From the NCBI RefSeq assembly GCF_050003625.1, contig NC_134397.1, positions 266,036,070-266,100,069 of the forward strand: DNA of 64,000 bases, in the 5' to 3' direction. The notes beneath the pieces are model-generated. The model had not been told where the DNA came from, ran no database searches, and saw nothing but the letters and a program-made list of their open reading frames with translations. The number at the start of each line of letters is the position of its first letter. Within the stretch, counting starts at the first letter, position 1. The position numbers and the translations under genes were made by a program. The stretch comes from Haematobia irritans. Taxonomy: Eukaryota > Arthropoda > Insecta > Diptera > Muscidae. Shown in pieces: positions 22,480 to 34,627 of this stretch.

Positions 22480-23470
22480 TATAAGAGTGAATGTCTCATA
22501 TGGGAAGTGCAGCCAAAAAGGTGTCATTGGGAGAACTGAAAGTTTGAAGATTTTAGTGCTACAACTGTTGGAAAGAACCTCTCAGTCGAGCACTTTAAGG
22601 CGGGATTTTTTCAAGAAGGAACACTAAGACGAAGATCCCAATGATGGAGTTGTAGGTCAGAACTGGCAGAACTGGGGACTGTCTCAGTTGGGGAATTAGG
22701 AGGTCTGAAAATCTCAGGGGAAGGACTGTAAGCCCTAAAATCTTAGTAAGAGATATATACACCCCTCAATGGAGGAATTCTACGTCCATATATCTTAAGA
22801 TCAGACTAGAAGAACCTTAGGAATGCTCCAAGAGGGAACATTAAGTATAATCAGGGATGGAATTGTAGGCCCGACGAGCTGTTTGTCAGAAGTGGTGGTA
22901 CTGTGGGTCAGAAGACCCGAACAATCAGTGGGATAAATAGATGTGGAACACTAAGTATGGATGTCTCGATTATGGAATATTAAGTCTGTGTAGCTGTAGG
23001 TTAGGAAATGTAGGTCCGAAGATCTCAGTGAAGCAACTGAAGGTCGGAAAGCTTCAAGAGCGAATACTGAGAATGAAGTTCCCAGTGATGGAATTGTAGG
23101 CCCATCGAACTATTGGTCAGAAATGGTGAAACTGTGGGCTAGACGGCTTGAACTGTCAATCAAAAGCATTCAGAGGGAGAACACTAAGCATTGAAATCTC
23201 AATGATGGATTTTAGGCCCGTGGAACTGTATGTCCGAAGACTCAAAGGAGCAAATGTAGTCCCGAAAGTTTCAGAAGGGGACCGTAAGGATGAGGGATTC
23301 AACTGTAGATGTTATGTTACTAGAGAAAACATTGGTGGAACTGTAGGTCTTAAGATCTCAATGCATCTAAGAAGTATCAGTGAGGAAAATTTATAATCGA
23401 AGAAGTGAGAAAAGTGTAGGTCCGAAGACCGCATTGTGGACCCAGTAGGTCCGAAGGTTTAATTTCAACC
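22480..23470 (+). repeat. Degenerate purine-rich tandem repeat (GTAGGTCCGAAGATCTCAG-like)
   Basis: Short phrases such as GGAACTGTAGGTCCGAAGAT, CTCAGTGA and GGAACACTAAG recur many times in diverged form. A longer unit (GAATTGTAGGCCC ... ACTGTGGGTCAGAAGA) is seen near 22643, 22862 and 23092, giving a higher-order period near 220-230 bp. The 82-codon frame at 23148-23396 is inside it and is a repeat translation. Confidence 0.6.
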
Positions 23471-24654
23471 TTGTATTTCGCACCCATACTGAAATAAATA
23501 TTGCCGTAAGCAATTGCATCACGTTGTCTCAAAAACAAAAAATTCAATACAAACATTGCTACATAAGTCTGAAAAATCCCTATAATAAGAAATGATAAAG
23601 TATCTGAAATGATTCCATAAAAATCCAATCTTGAATCACTGTGAATCTTTCAATACGCCAAAGCCATATTTGGTAGTTGGATTAAGGCCATTGGCAAAAC
23701 AAAAAAAGAACAGAAAAAGAAGATGCAATTGTGACATTACTTGCTGACTTGCTTTCCACACAATTTATTATTGTCTCTTTTGTTGTTGGAAAATGATTAG
23801 CAAAATGTATGCTTTTATGTAAATTTTTATCAAGAATTTTGTCTCATTTGAATAGCAACAGCCACTGAAAAGGAGATAAGCAGTCATTCGGACGAAGGAG
23901 TCAAAGTCACTACCAAATGGCCATACTTCATTCACTTGTCCTCATTGTGATCGAAAACAAGTCATGATGTCTTAATCTGAAAACGACGTCTTTTTCCTGT
24001 CCTTTCTGGTTTTGGTTGTTTTTTTTTTTTGTTTTTCTCTTCAACAATTTCTCTAGCGGCAGATCCTGTTTTTTTTTTCGAATTCTTAGGAACAACATTA
24101 GTTGTGTGTTTGTGAGGAGTAAAAGAAGCAATGTGATTTTGTTGGGATTTTTATTGGAATCATTAGTTTTTTATGCTGGGTTGACTGACTAACTTTGCGC
24201 ATCCTTGGTATTAGTTTTCGTTCGGAACGTAGCTAAATCCAATGGCATCTCTTGCTCCTCAATTCTTTCTCAATAGGCTTGGTATGCAAAATAAAGTTGA
24301 GTTTATTTCTTAGGAATTGATCTTCAATGTTTTTCCTGCCGTCAGTGCAATAGGAACATCAGGGCCTATAGCCATAAGCAGGGTTGCCATTGTAGAAGCA
24401 CTTCTAAAGATAGGTTTCAAATTTAATCGTGGCGGTTAAAATTGAGAGAGAGTAAATTTTAAATTTGCCCAAATAGAGAAGAGAGGATGTGAAAATGAGA
24501 AAGGAAAAAACTGCAGCCTTGTCTCTAATTGGGCCCACTTGCCATAATTTTATAAAACATTTTAACGATAGGCTTATACATTTACAAAAAACAAATTCAA
24601 AAACAAACAAAAAACATGTCTATTTATAGACCAGTGTGCAATAAACACACATGC
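23471..24654. other. Low-repeat island, no gene seen
   Basis: Mostly unique, AT-rich, with poly-pyrimidine stretches. Three open frames of 67-83 codons on the minus strand have no domain and no codon signal. A hAT-like end (CAGGGTTGCCATTGTAG) occurs at about 24381 without a partner. Confidence 0.45.
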
Positions 24655-25492
24655 GAGTTTTTTCAATTTCCGATGCAGTCCTTGTGGACAAGTATTAGAA
24701 AGAACGTAATCAGGCTATTTTAAGTGCAAATTTTGTACTATTAAATTTTACAAAAAAATAGAAAACTAATAAAAAAAACTAAAAAAAAAAATAGAAATTA
24801 ATAAAAAAAGTAAAAAAAATAATAAAAAATAAAAATAAATTTCATCCGCGTTGGGATTTGAAGCTGTGCCGTTTGACATTTTCGCTTCCATGGAATTTTT
24901 AATTTTTTTGTTGATTTTTAATGGAAAAAATATATTTATACGAAAATATATGCCGAAAATAAAAAGTGAAAACGATGCATGACATAAAAAAAATAATTTT
25001 TTAGAAAAATATTTGATAAAAACATTGCCGCTAGTGAGATTTGAACCTGCGTTTCTTATTTTTTTCGTTCATACTAATAAAGAACATCTTGAGAAGCAAC
25101 TAAAATGTTATTCCTTGGTGTCGTATTACGATCATATCATAAACATTTGAATTGACCTTTCGACGCTTTATGTTCAATGGCGTTTGTGGCTGAGTGTGCT
25201 AAAGTTTTTCAAATTGTAAAAATTAGATAATAGGAAAAAAATTGTGTAATAAAACATATGGATGAAAAAAATAGTGAAATTGGTTGAAAAAAAATTCGCT
25301 TTTTAAATTTCTTCATTCAAATTAACTTCCAGGGCACAACTTCTAAAGCAATGCAAAGGATCCAAAAAGGGAGTACTTCCGTCCTATGACAAGCCCATGT
25401 AAAATTCATTGGAGATGATCCAAGTTTGCACTACTTCCGGATCACATATTGGGGATCCAAACTACTTTTTTGGAAGCTCTTTTTTTGCTTGG
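24655..25492. mobile_element. CCCAGC TIR element, left-truncated copy
   Basis: Begins inside the element at a CTTCCGATGCAGTCC-like phrase and ends at the terminal TTTTTTTGCTTGG near 25492. It contains two tRNA-like B boxes on the minus strand (GGATTTGAAGCTGTGCC, degenerate, near 24853; GAGATTTGAACCTGCG near 25038) and a shortened plus-strand tRNA-like module near 25188 (GTGGCTGAGTGTGCTAAAG) that lacks the B box present in the copy at 53168-53242. Confidence 0.7.
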
Positions 25493-25504
25493 TAATTCAG
25501 TTTG

Positions 25505-25850
25505 ACAAAATTAAAATAAAATTTTGACAACATGTTCTATAAATATAAAATTTTGCTAAAATTTTCTATAGAAATAAAATTTTGACAAAATTTTCTATAG
25601 AAATAAAATTTTGACAACATTTTCTACAGAAATAAAATTTTGAAAAAAATGTCTATAGAAATAAAATTTTGGTAGATTATTTTTGGGGATCGGCTATGTA
25701 TAACTATAGACCGATATGGTACAATTTTGGCATGGTTGTTAGCGGCCATATACTAGCGCAATGTACCAATTTTCACCACGTACCAAATTTCAACCTTATC
25801 GGATGAGCTTCGGAGGTCAATTCTGGGGATCGGTTTTAATTGGGGTTATA
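25505..25850 (-). repeat. Fragment of a family A composite element
   Basis: A 29-bp array (about 25505-25675, TTTTGACAAAATTTTC orientation) runs through the conserved junction GGTAGATTATTTTTGG into about one 153-bp unit (ACCGATATGGTACAATTTTG). The ends are missing. It is followed by (TA)n near 25850. Confidence 0.75.
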
Positions 25851-26278
25851 TATATATATATATATTAATACGCTACACTTTTTTTGGGTACATATTGTGG
25901 GCGCGGGAGGTGGTGTTGTGGGGTAAATTTGGTATCAAATGAAAGGTAATTTTCTGTAGATATGGCGAATCGTTTTAATTTTTTAAATTGATGCATTTTT
26001 CATGGAGAAAATTGCATTTTTCTAAAATTATTGACGTTGTTGTGTTGTAGTTTGAGAGTGAGAGCGAGAGAGTTGTTGTTTGGTTTGTTGTAGCGTGTGG
26101 GTGGGTGTGTGTACATTGTGTGTTGGCTTTTGTTATGCTGGCATGGGGGAGAGTAAGCTTGAGAATGATAATATGAGAGTTGATTGGGAGCTAAAGCAAT
26201 GGGAATAATAGAATTGTAAGATGATAATAGATAGGGTGGGTGTGGGAGTGTGGATTTATATTTTACGTGATCTGTTAG
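25851..26278. other. GT/GA-rich non-coding sequence
   Basis: (TA)n followed by a GT-rich tract (GGGTGGGTGTGTG near 26099) and GAGAGTGAGAGCGAGAGAG. Part of it (about 26150-26278) is related to 27370-27515, so it belongs to the repeat described next. Confidence 0.45.
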
Positions 26279-27690
26279 CCGTATATATTTCTAAAGATTC
26301 AGGCTCACTTAGACTATTCAGTCCATTGTGATATTTAGCAATAGTAATTTAGAAAAGTAATATTTTGTACTAAGTTTGTTAAAGAAAATTTAGAAACATA
26401 AATTACATTATTTTAATTTAAATTTATTTAAGCCTGCTGATATAGGGATGCCATATACGGATATATGTTTGTTACAATGGGGGTATATTTTTGATAACTA
26501 AATCTTCATACGACAGTATAAAGGAGAATAAAATGTACGTATGAAATGTTTATGTAAGAATGAACTAAATAAATTACACCGTATATATTTCTAAAGGCGT
26601 TAGAAATAGTAATTTTGAAAAGTTATATTATACTAATTTTATTCAAGAAAATTTAAACAATAAATTACACCATTTTAATTTTAATTTTGTTAAGCCTGTT
26701 GCTATAGGGATGCCATATATGGATATATGGTTGTTACAATGGGGGTATATTTTGGATAACTACAAATTTCATACGAAATTGTAAAAGAGAATAAAATGTT
26801 CGTATGAAATGTTTATGTACATTGACAGAAAAAGTAAACTGTTTTATAGAACTAAATACATTACACCGTTCGAAAATTGAAATAAATTATAATTTATGTT
26901 TTGAGATTTTCACTAAGCGTTGTTAAAACCAGGAAAATTTAATACTCTGGTGTACTTTATAACTACAACTCCCGAAATTACGCCCTCTCATAGAAGAAAA
27001 ATGTAAAGAACAACATCATTGGCGACAATTAATATCCATTTTAACCATACTGTAGTTCATTGTTACTATATTTGGGCATCGTATGAAAATTTTCTTTTGC
27101 GTTAGATCATATTGAATTTACGTGTACGATCATTGAACTTAATACCCACGTTTAGTTCATGAAATGTTTGACACATACTTAATAAAATTTCATTGGGATT
27201 TGGAAAATTTCGAAAAATAATAATAAAATCGAACTATATACAAACATATTTTTTTCCAATAAAAATAAGTTAAATTTAGCGTTAGTTTAGCTAAAATTGT
27301 TTACAATATTTACTATAGAAATAAAATTTTAACAAAACTTTCTATAGAAATAATATTTTGAGAGAGCAGTGATAGAGGGAAGAGAGGGAGTTTTAGCAAT
27401 GGGGATAACATAATGTTTTTTTTTTTTTGTATAGACAAACGATTGTAATAGATAAGGTGGGTGGGGGAGTGAGATGGACGGCTTTTTGTTTTAGTATTGC
27501 AATGATCAGTTAGCAGTACATATTTTTAAAGGAGTTAGCAATACTATTAGTACACGTATTTCGCTTGAGAAATTTTGAAACAATAAATTATTTTGCTTTA
27601 ATTTAAATCTATAATATGTTTTTGATCATATACAACAAATGGATATGGATGTTATAATAGGGATATATTTATTATCCGTCTGGTTTTATA
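26279..27690 (+). repeat. Three copies of a 300-bp repeat
   Basis: GTATATATTTCTAAAG occurs at 26281 and again exactly 300 bp later at 26581. A diverged form (GTACATATTTTTAAAGG) is near 27516. All three are followed by an AATAAATTACA..TTTAATTT segment and a GGATATATG..TTACAATGG-like segment. Copy 1 has an extra inverted SINE-tail fragment (about 26301-26340). Copy 3 is preceded by a second GGTGGGNGAGTGxGA stretch. Confidence 0.65.
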
Positions 27691-28435
27691 CTAAAAATTA
27701 AAATTGTTAAAAAAATACGATTTTTTATTATTTATTTAAACTAATACATATTTGATAAAAAAATTTTTGCTCAATTTGTATAAATCTGATCCGAATGGCT
27801 TTAAAAATTCCATTTTATAAAAATTTAGAGTATGCGAAAAGTTTGTTTTTATAATTTTTCAATAAAGGTGGCTATTAAGTTCACATTATCGCACTAAAAT
27901 AGTCTTTTTTCACTGTTACTTTTCTATAATAATCAATTTTAAAGAAAAAAACTTTTTACATGTTTTTATGTTAGCCTAATATTATTGCAGGCTGGATTTT
28001 TAAAATTATGCTTTGGACCATTCCTCACCAAGTTATAATAATGTTTTTCAAAAAAGTTGTAATTTCTTTCTGTTCTTACAGATTTATTCTCAATTTAAGC
28101 GGATGAACTCGACCTTTGAACCAACCTCAAATGAGTAACATAAAAAAACACTACATTTTATAAAACTTTCTAAAAAAGTGTGGCTACATTTGTATAAATA
28201 GTGCACCACTTATATCATACTCCGATTTAACTTTACTTGCGCACACTATAGAAGAACAATGTAAAATATCAGTTACAGAAGACTGTTTTAAAAACTAACT
28301 AAAGCGAAGTGTGTAAATTGTATGATATGTGGATATAGAATTCGCTAGAGTTCCAAATCATCTAGGACCTTTATACCACCAGTTAAAGGCTTACAATGCA
28401 CTCGATTTTCGAGTGCCGGGAAGGCTAGTATATAA
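27691..28435. other. AT-rich stretch, nothing recognised
   Basis: No convincing open frame or repeat match. Confidence 0.35.
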
Positions 28436-29475
28436 TTAAGACGGGTATGGATCAATTTTTGCATTGTTTGTTAGAGACCATATACTAACACCACGTACCA
28501 AATTTCAACCGGATCGGGTGAATTTTACTCTTCCAAGAGGCTCCGGAGGTCAAATCTGGGTATCGGTTTATATGGGGGCTATATATAATTATGGACCGAT
28601 GTGGACCAATTTTTGCGTGGTTGTTAGATACCATATACTAACACCACGTACCAAATTTCAACCGGATCGGGTGAATTTTGCTCTTCCAAGAGGCTCCGGA
28701 AGTCAAATCTGGGGATCGGTTTATATGGGGGCTACATATAATTATGGACCGATGTGGACCAATTTTTGCATTGTGGTTAGAGACCATATACCAACATCAT
28801 GTACCAAATTTCAGTCGGATCGGATGAAATTTGCTTCTTTTTGAGGCTCCGCAACGCAAATCTGGGGATCGGTTTATATGGGGGCTATATATAATTATGG
28901 ACCGATGTGGACCAATTTTGGCATGGTTGTTAGAGACCATATACCAACACCATGTACCAAATTTCATCAAGATCGGATGAAATTTGCTTCTCTTTGAGGT
29001 TCCGCAAGCCAAATCTGGGGATCGGTTTATATGGGGGCTATATAAAATTATGGACCGATATGGACCAATTTTTGCATGGTTGTTAGAGACGATATACCAA
29101 CACCATGTACCAAATTTCAGCCGGATCGGATGAAATGTGCTTCTCTTAGAGGCTCCGCAAGCCAAATCTGAGGGTCCGTTTATATGGGGGCTATACGTAA
29201 AAGTGGTCCGATATGGCCCATTTGCAATACCATCCGACCGAGATCAATAACAACTACTTGTGCCAAGTTTCAAGTCGATAACTTGTTTCGTTCGAAAGTT
29301 AGCGTGATTTCAACAGACGGACAGACGGACGGACATGCTTATGTTAGTTCGACTCAAAATTTCACCACGACCCAGAATATATGTACTTTATGGGATCTGA
29401 GAGCAATATTTCGATGCGTTACAAACGGAATGACAAATTTAATATACCCCCCATCCAATGGTGGAGGGTATGAAA
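28436..29475 (-). mobile_element. Composite element, family A, truncated, inverted
   Basis: About five 153-bp units (module ATATGGGGGCTATATATAAT). To the right come the linker, (GACG)n near 29318-29335, a core with ACCACGACCCAGAATATATG, and the end hairpin TATACCCCCCATCC / ATGGTGGAGGGTAT at about 29443-29475. The 29-bp array and CTTG end are missing on the left. Frames of 122-130 codons on both strands are repeat translations. Confidence 0.8.
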
Positions 29476-31578
29476 AAAATATGAGGGAATCCAGCACGAA
29501 ACTGCTTAACAATCCAAAGCCCATGAGAGCTCCGGAATCCTTGGATCCCTATTGGAATAATCTGAGGCAATGTTAGCGAACACTAAAAAGGGTTCATCCT
29601 TTAGGCCAAACAAACCCAAATTTATGATATGCGATTCAACGGTTGGTTCTAATTATTTTTATTTGCCTTTAAAGAAAATTCTTTACCGTCAAAAGAAAAC
29701 TTTGTTAGTCTAAAACTTCGTTCTTTAGAAAAGAAAACTCTTGTTTCAGTGTAACATACATTCCGTTGTTCTTCTTTTTTAATAATTTAAAAATTATAAA
29801 AAAAATCATGCAAGCCATTATTATAAACCTGATTTATTCACGCAAAAATATCCTCAATATTGGGACAAATATCCAATACTGGCAACACCATGACCATGGA
29901 AACCATATCACAGGATTGGAACTGTAAACAGTTACGAGCAGATTATAAAACAATCGGAAATATCAAACAATCCTTGGCTTCCAAATTTCCATAAGCTACT
30001 TTCGCATAGTACTATATGACATCCCTATTCCATTACCAAGACCTTGCTTATGGCCTTAAAGTTATAACAAATTAATGCAAAAATGTCACATTATTTGGCA
30101 ATCGAGTGACTATTGAGTGCCACAACCGGGAATTATCTCAACCACCACAAGACCATGAGCAAGGAGCAAATTTTCATTTAATGTTTTTTTTTTTCTTTGT
30201 TCTATTGCCCCCTTAGTATTCCAAAATAACAACAGTAAGGCATTTTTCGATATTTGTATTTTGGAGTTATTTGCTCCAAAGGAAGAATCTGAAAGTGTGG
30301 CAATGGCTAAATGTAGGCATTTCAGGTTCAGCTATAGACCAATTGACAATAGAGGGCCCAAGTCAAAGACGCTAGGAGAGCATTCTTTTGTTTTCCCTCA
30401 GGATCCAAAGCCCATGGCTTTCTTTGCTCCTTCAGTTATACCTTAGAGTTCAATGTCATTTAGCTCAGAATTTATGGGTGTCATGGCACAATATAAATTG
30501 CACCACTCCTTTACTTAGAGCAATGGAGTTGTTAAACCGAAAGACAATAATAAAACTCCATTTTGGTATATGAAGAGTGTTTGGTGCACTTCAATGCCCA
30601 ACTTTAAATGTACCCTCAATTCAATGTATTCGATATCGAAATGGGAAAGGTTTGAAGGGGGAAGAGACTGCACAGAGCCATTATATTTGATGTTCGACTG
30701 CAAGCCATTTTGCAAACAATTGTTGTTAACAAATTTATTTAGAGGTAAATATGTAAAGAACATACACGTTTGCATTTTATATTGAAATAATTCAAATTTT
30801 CAAATTTTTTCTGTTGACGGTTAAAATTTAGAAAAAAATACGGTGAAAGTATAAATCTCTTGTGTTTACTTATTATTTGTTAAAGACAGAAATTAAAGCA
30901 ATATAACAATTTGTGAATATTTTCATAGAAAGAAGGTGTATTAAGGTATCTTTATGAACGGCTTAGCAGGCAACATATTGACTATGCAACCTACATTTTA
31001 GGATACGAGATTTAAACAAAATAAATCATTTTAAACTAAAAGTAAGTTGATAATATTTAATTTAAAATGGTTTCCCTTTAAATTTAGCATTTTTCAATTA
31101 TGGTTTAATTTTTTTAATAGGAAAACTGTTTGACTTCGAAATATGTCTTATAATTTGAAATTGTTAATCGAAATTTATTTTTCCATGAGCGTTGTTAATA
31201 TTTCGCAAAAAGAGAATTTGATAAATGAGGCCTGTATCCTAAATCCAATGTATCTCTATATTAGTTAATGGAATTATTATGTTTTAAAAAATTTTCCTTA
31301 ACTTTCATAATTTTTTGCTTACGTTAGTTATATGAACCAAAAAAAAAGGGGGAAAAATTTACACAAATGAAGCATAAAGATTTACTTAGTTCGTATTTTC
31401 CATTAAACATTTCTTAACATTTCTAAATTTTACCACGAAAGCGCCCATTCGTATGGCGTCAGTTTTACAATTTTGAAATCCATTTTTTTCCTTCAAACTA
31501 CGAAATTTTAGAAAAAAAATTAGTTACGTCTAATAAATTTTCTTCAATTTGTCCAAAAATATTAACCTAGTTTTGTGA
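29476..31578. other. Low-repeat island, no gene seen
   Basis: Mostly unique sequence. Several 60-86-codon frames overlap on both strands at 30261-30785 without any domain. From about 31300 it grades into AT-rich DNA and then into the next array. Confidence 0.45.
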
Positions 31579-32680
31579 TATCGGCGTTTTTATATCGTTT
31601 AGGTAAGTTTCCTAAAATTAACCAAAATGTTCCTTTTTCTATAAAAAAAAGATTTTCTATAAAAATAAAATTTTCCAAAATTTTTCTATAGAAACAAAGG
31701 TTTTCTATAGAAATAAAATTTTCCGAAAATTTTCTATAGAAATAAAGATTTTTTATAGAAAACAATTTTCCGAAAATTTTTTTTTATATCGGCGTTTTTA
31801 TATCGTTTAGGTAAGTTTCCTAAAATTAACCAAAATGTTCCTTTTTCTATAGAAAAAAAGATTTTCTATAAAAATAAAATTTTCCAAAATTTTTCTATAG
31901 AAACAAAGGTTTTCTATAGAAATAAAATTTTCCGAAAATTTTCTATAGAATCAAAATTTTCCGAAAATTTTCTATAGAAATAAAGATTTTTTATAGAAAA
32001 CAATTTTCCGAAAATTTTTTATACAAATACAATTTTCTATAAATGTTCTATAGAAATAAAATTTTCCGAAAATTTTCTCTAGAAATAAAAATTTTCTATA
32101 GAAATAAAATATTCCGAAAATTTTCTATAGAAATAAAATCATCCGAAAATTTTCTATAGAAATAAAATCTTCCGAAAAATTTCTATAGAAACAAAGGTTT
32201 TCTATAGAAATAAAATTTTCAGAAATTTTTTTTGTAGAAACAAAATTTTCCGAAAATTTTCAATAGAAATAAAAATTTTCTGAAAATTTTCTATGGAAAT
32301 AAAGATTTTTTTATAGAAATAAAATTTTGCACAGAAATAAAATTTTTCGGAAAACTACTATAGAAATAAAGTGTTCTGAACATTTTTTGTAGAAATAAAA
32401 TTTTCCGTAAATTTTCTATAGAAATAAAATTTTCCGAAAATTTTCTAAAGAAATAAAGATTTTCTATAGAAATAAAATTTTCCGAACATTTTCTATAGAA
32501 ATTAAGGTTTTCTATAGAAATAAAATTTTCCGAAAATTTTCTATAGAAACAAAGGTTTTCTATAGAAATAAAATTTTCCGAAAATTTTCTATAGAATCAA
32601 AATTTTCCGAAAATTTTCAATAGAAATAAAAATGTTCCGAAAATTTTCTATAGAAATAAAGATTTTCCGAAAATTATATT
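31579..32680 (-). repeat. 29-bp-type array, CCGAAAA variant
   Basis: Units are built from TTTTCTATAGAAATAAA and ATTTTCCGAAAA. The CTATAG palindrome is kept, but GACAAAA of the main family is replaced by CCGAAAA. The first about 208 bp (GATATCGGCGTTTTTATATC...) are directly duplicated, at about 31579 and 31787. Confidence 0.85.
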
Positions 32681-33271
32681 TCATGTTAGCCTGATAATGA
32701 AACAGGCAATTGACGTCCAAATGCATTATATCTAATTATATTTACAATTATTTTTCGAGCTTTATGGGCAGATATAGATTAAGGAACATGGTTAATAGAG
32801 CCATTGAAAAGAAAACGCCAGATACCAATCTATACACGCCTGGACTGTACATGTTTCGGTTCGGGCGAATGAACCTTTCCACAGCCTTTAGTATAGATCT
32901 GGCTGGGAGAGATAACTCAATTTTGGGCCCTTTATGCTAACTCCTTATGGAGAAAACATTTGGGAAATTTCCTCTTACAAATTGAATCATCTTTTCTCCC
33001 ACTGTACATCATCTTTTCATATAACTTACAAGTCCCTTAATCTTATTTTTATTTCGTTTTGTTACATAGTAATGCAACAACACGAAATTTATTTTTAGAA
33101 AGCTAATTTGTTAGAATTCACCTAAGTGGTGAACAATCGAACAATGCTTATTGTTTCTACAGTCAACTACATCATATGACAATTAACAGAAACTGGTTTC
33201 CAGGATACAACAACAATTCCAACGCGTACATTAGTCGTGTTTTTCCTAGTTTTACGACGGGCTCATCGTTG
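32681..33271. other. Unidentified segment between two CCGAAAA array blocks
   Basis: About 590 bp of more balanced composition between array blocks 31579-32680 and 33272-33512. It holds a 76-codon frame (32710-32940) that I do not recognise. It could be an insertion; no target duplication or terminal repeat was found. Confidence 0.4.
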
Positions 33272-33512
33272 CCCGAAAATTTTTTATACAAATACAATTT
33301 TCCATAAATGTTCTATAGAAATAAATTTTTCCGAAAATTTTCTATAGAAATAAAGATTTTCTATAGAAATAAATAGAAATAAATAGAAATTTCTATAGAT
33401 AGAAATAAACTGTTCCGAAAATTTTTGTAGAAATAAAATTTTCCGTAAATTTTCTTTACAAATAAAATTTTCCCAAAATTTTCTACAGAAATACAATTTT
33501 TCGAATTTGACA
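33272..33512 (-). repeat. 29-bp-type array, CCGAAAA variant, second block
   Basis: Same unit as 31579-32680 in the same orientation, with a local (ATAGAAATAA)n run near 33362-33400. A composite-element end hairpin (ATAACCCCATCACC / GGTGGAGGGTATA) follows at about 33520-33554. Confidence 0.8.
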
Positions 33513-33739
33513 AAGTTATTATAACCCCATCACCATTCTATGGTGGAGGGTATAAAAATAAAATATCGCTTTATATGTTTGCATTATATATCAACCACTC
33601 TGTATAGCTAAACCTGTACAAATGTCATTCATGCACGCACAAAAATAATTATTTCCTCACAAACGAAATTTTAGACAAACAAAATTCGTTTCCCATTTGC
33701 TTTTTGCTTTAAGGAATTTTATTTGGAAGGAAAGTATAA

Positions 33740-34024
33740 CTTTTTATGATAAACGATTATTCTTTTCCAAGATGTAAAAACAATTTCATAAAGACTAACT
33801 CAAAAAAAATCTTTTCTGACTAATTGCATTTTCCCCACATCTTTCTCATTTCTACGAGGTTTTTTTTATTTCTTAGCAACTTTTTCTGTAATGCAAACAA
33901 TGTAGAAGAAATTATTCGATTTTATAATTTTTTTCAAATTTTACCTTTCACCTGGACGGAGAATCGAACAGCGCACCATACAATTTGTAAGCCAAGACAC
34001 TATCCACTGAGCTATGTAGCTGTT
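33740..34024 (-). mobile_element. tRNA-derived SINE, minus strand
   Basis: On the minus strand the head reads like a tRNA: A box ATAGCTCAGTGGATAG, then CTTGGCTTACAAATTG in the anticodon-arm position, then B box GTTCGATTCTCCG, followed by an AT-rich body toward 33740. The tRNA fold is imperfect, so this is a SINE head or pseudo-tRNA and not a functional tRNA gene. The 3' limit is estimated. Confidence 0.65.
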
Positions 34025-34124
34025 ATTGTCATCAATAGACAATTATCCATATAAGTTATATTTATATAGCATATCTTGCGGCGCCCACGAGCCGATTAAA
34101 CAAACTTTATTTAACAGAAATATA

Positions 34125-34531
34125 CATTTAGTTGGGCACCGTGGAACAGTGGTTTATACGTCCGCCTTGCATGCAAAGGATCGTGGGTTTCTCTGCTTCG
34201 ACCGAACACCAAAAAGGTTTTTTGTTTTTTTTTTTTACATATATTCCAGATATGTTCGGAAGATTCCGAAGATATGTTCAACATTACGTACTACCATATT
34301 AAATTTTTACTATGAACTGAAAAATGTGTCTTATTAGAGACTTAAAGTTAGAAAAGAACAGTGTTTGATATAAACGAAATGGACTGTGTTGTTGGTTCAA
34401 AAAATAAAAAAAATTGTAACAAACCATTTTTTTGGTGATAAAAGTCTAAAATTTTCGAAGCAATTCAAAAAACTCTAAAAAAGAAAAACGTTTTCGGTAC
34501 ACGTTTTCCAAATGTTTTCTTTCTTTGCGTG
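34125..34531 (+). mobile_element. tRNA-derived SINE, intact relative of the 36.0 kb copy
   Basis: The head GTTGGGCACCGTGGAACAGT (A-box-like) and a decayed B box (GTGGGTTTCTCTGC) are followed by CGAACACCAAAAAGG. The body (CATATATTCCAGATATGTTC ... TTCTTTGCGTGTA) matches the interrupted copy at 36003-38700. It carries the empty site (CTACCATATTAAAT, about 34291-34304) for the CCCAGC element inserted in that copy. Confidence 0.7.
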
Positions 34532-34627
34532 TATTTAAGGATCGATATTAATACCACAATCCATGCGGGAAATTTTTCAGAAAAATATCTATCCCTTGTG
34601 TATGTGATAACACTGGAAGCGATACCA

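Noticed and set aside
24381..24400. Another hAT-like element starting CAGGGTTGCCATT
   Set aside because: No inverted partner or 8-bp duplication was found nearby.
28464..29576. Protein genes of 122-130 codons on both strands
   Set aside because: They are family A repeat translations in an inverted composite element, overlapping each other on opposite strands.
33940..34024. Functional tRNA gene on the minus strand
   Set aside because: A and B boxes are good, but the anticodon arm and acceptor stem do not pair convincingly and an AT-rich SINE-like body follows.
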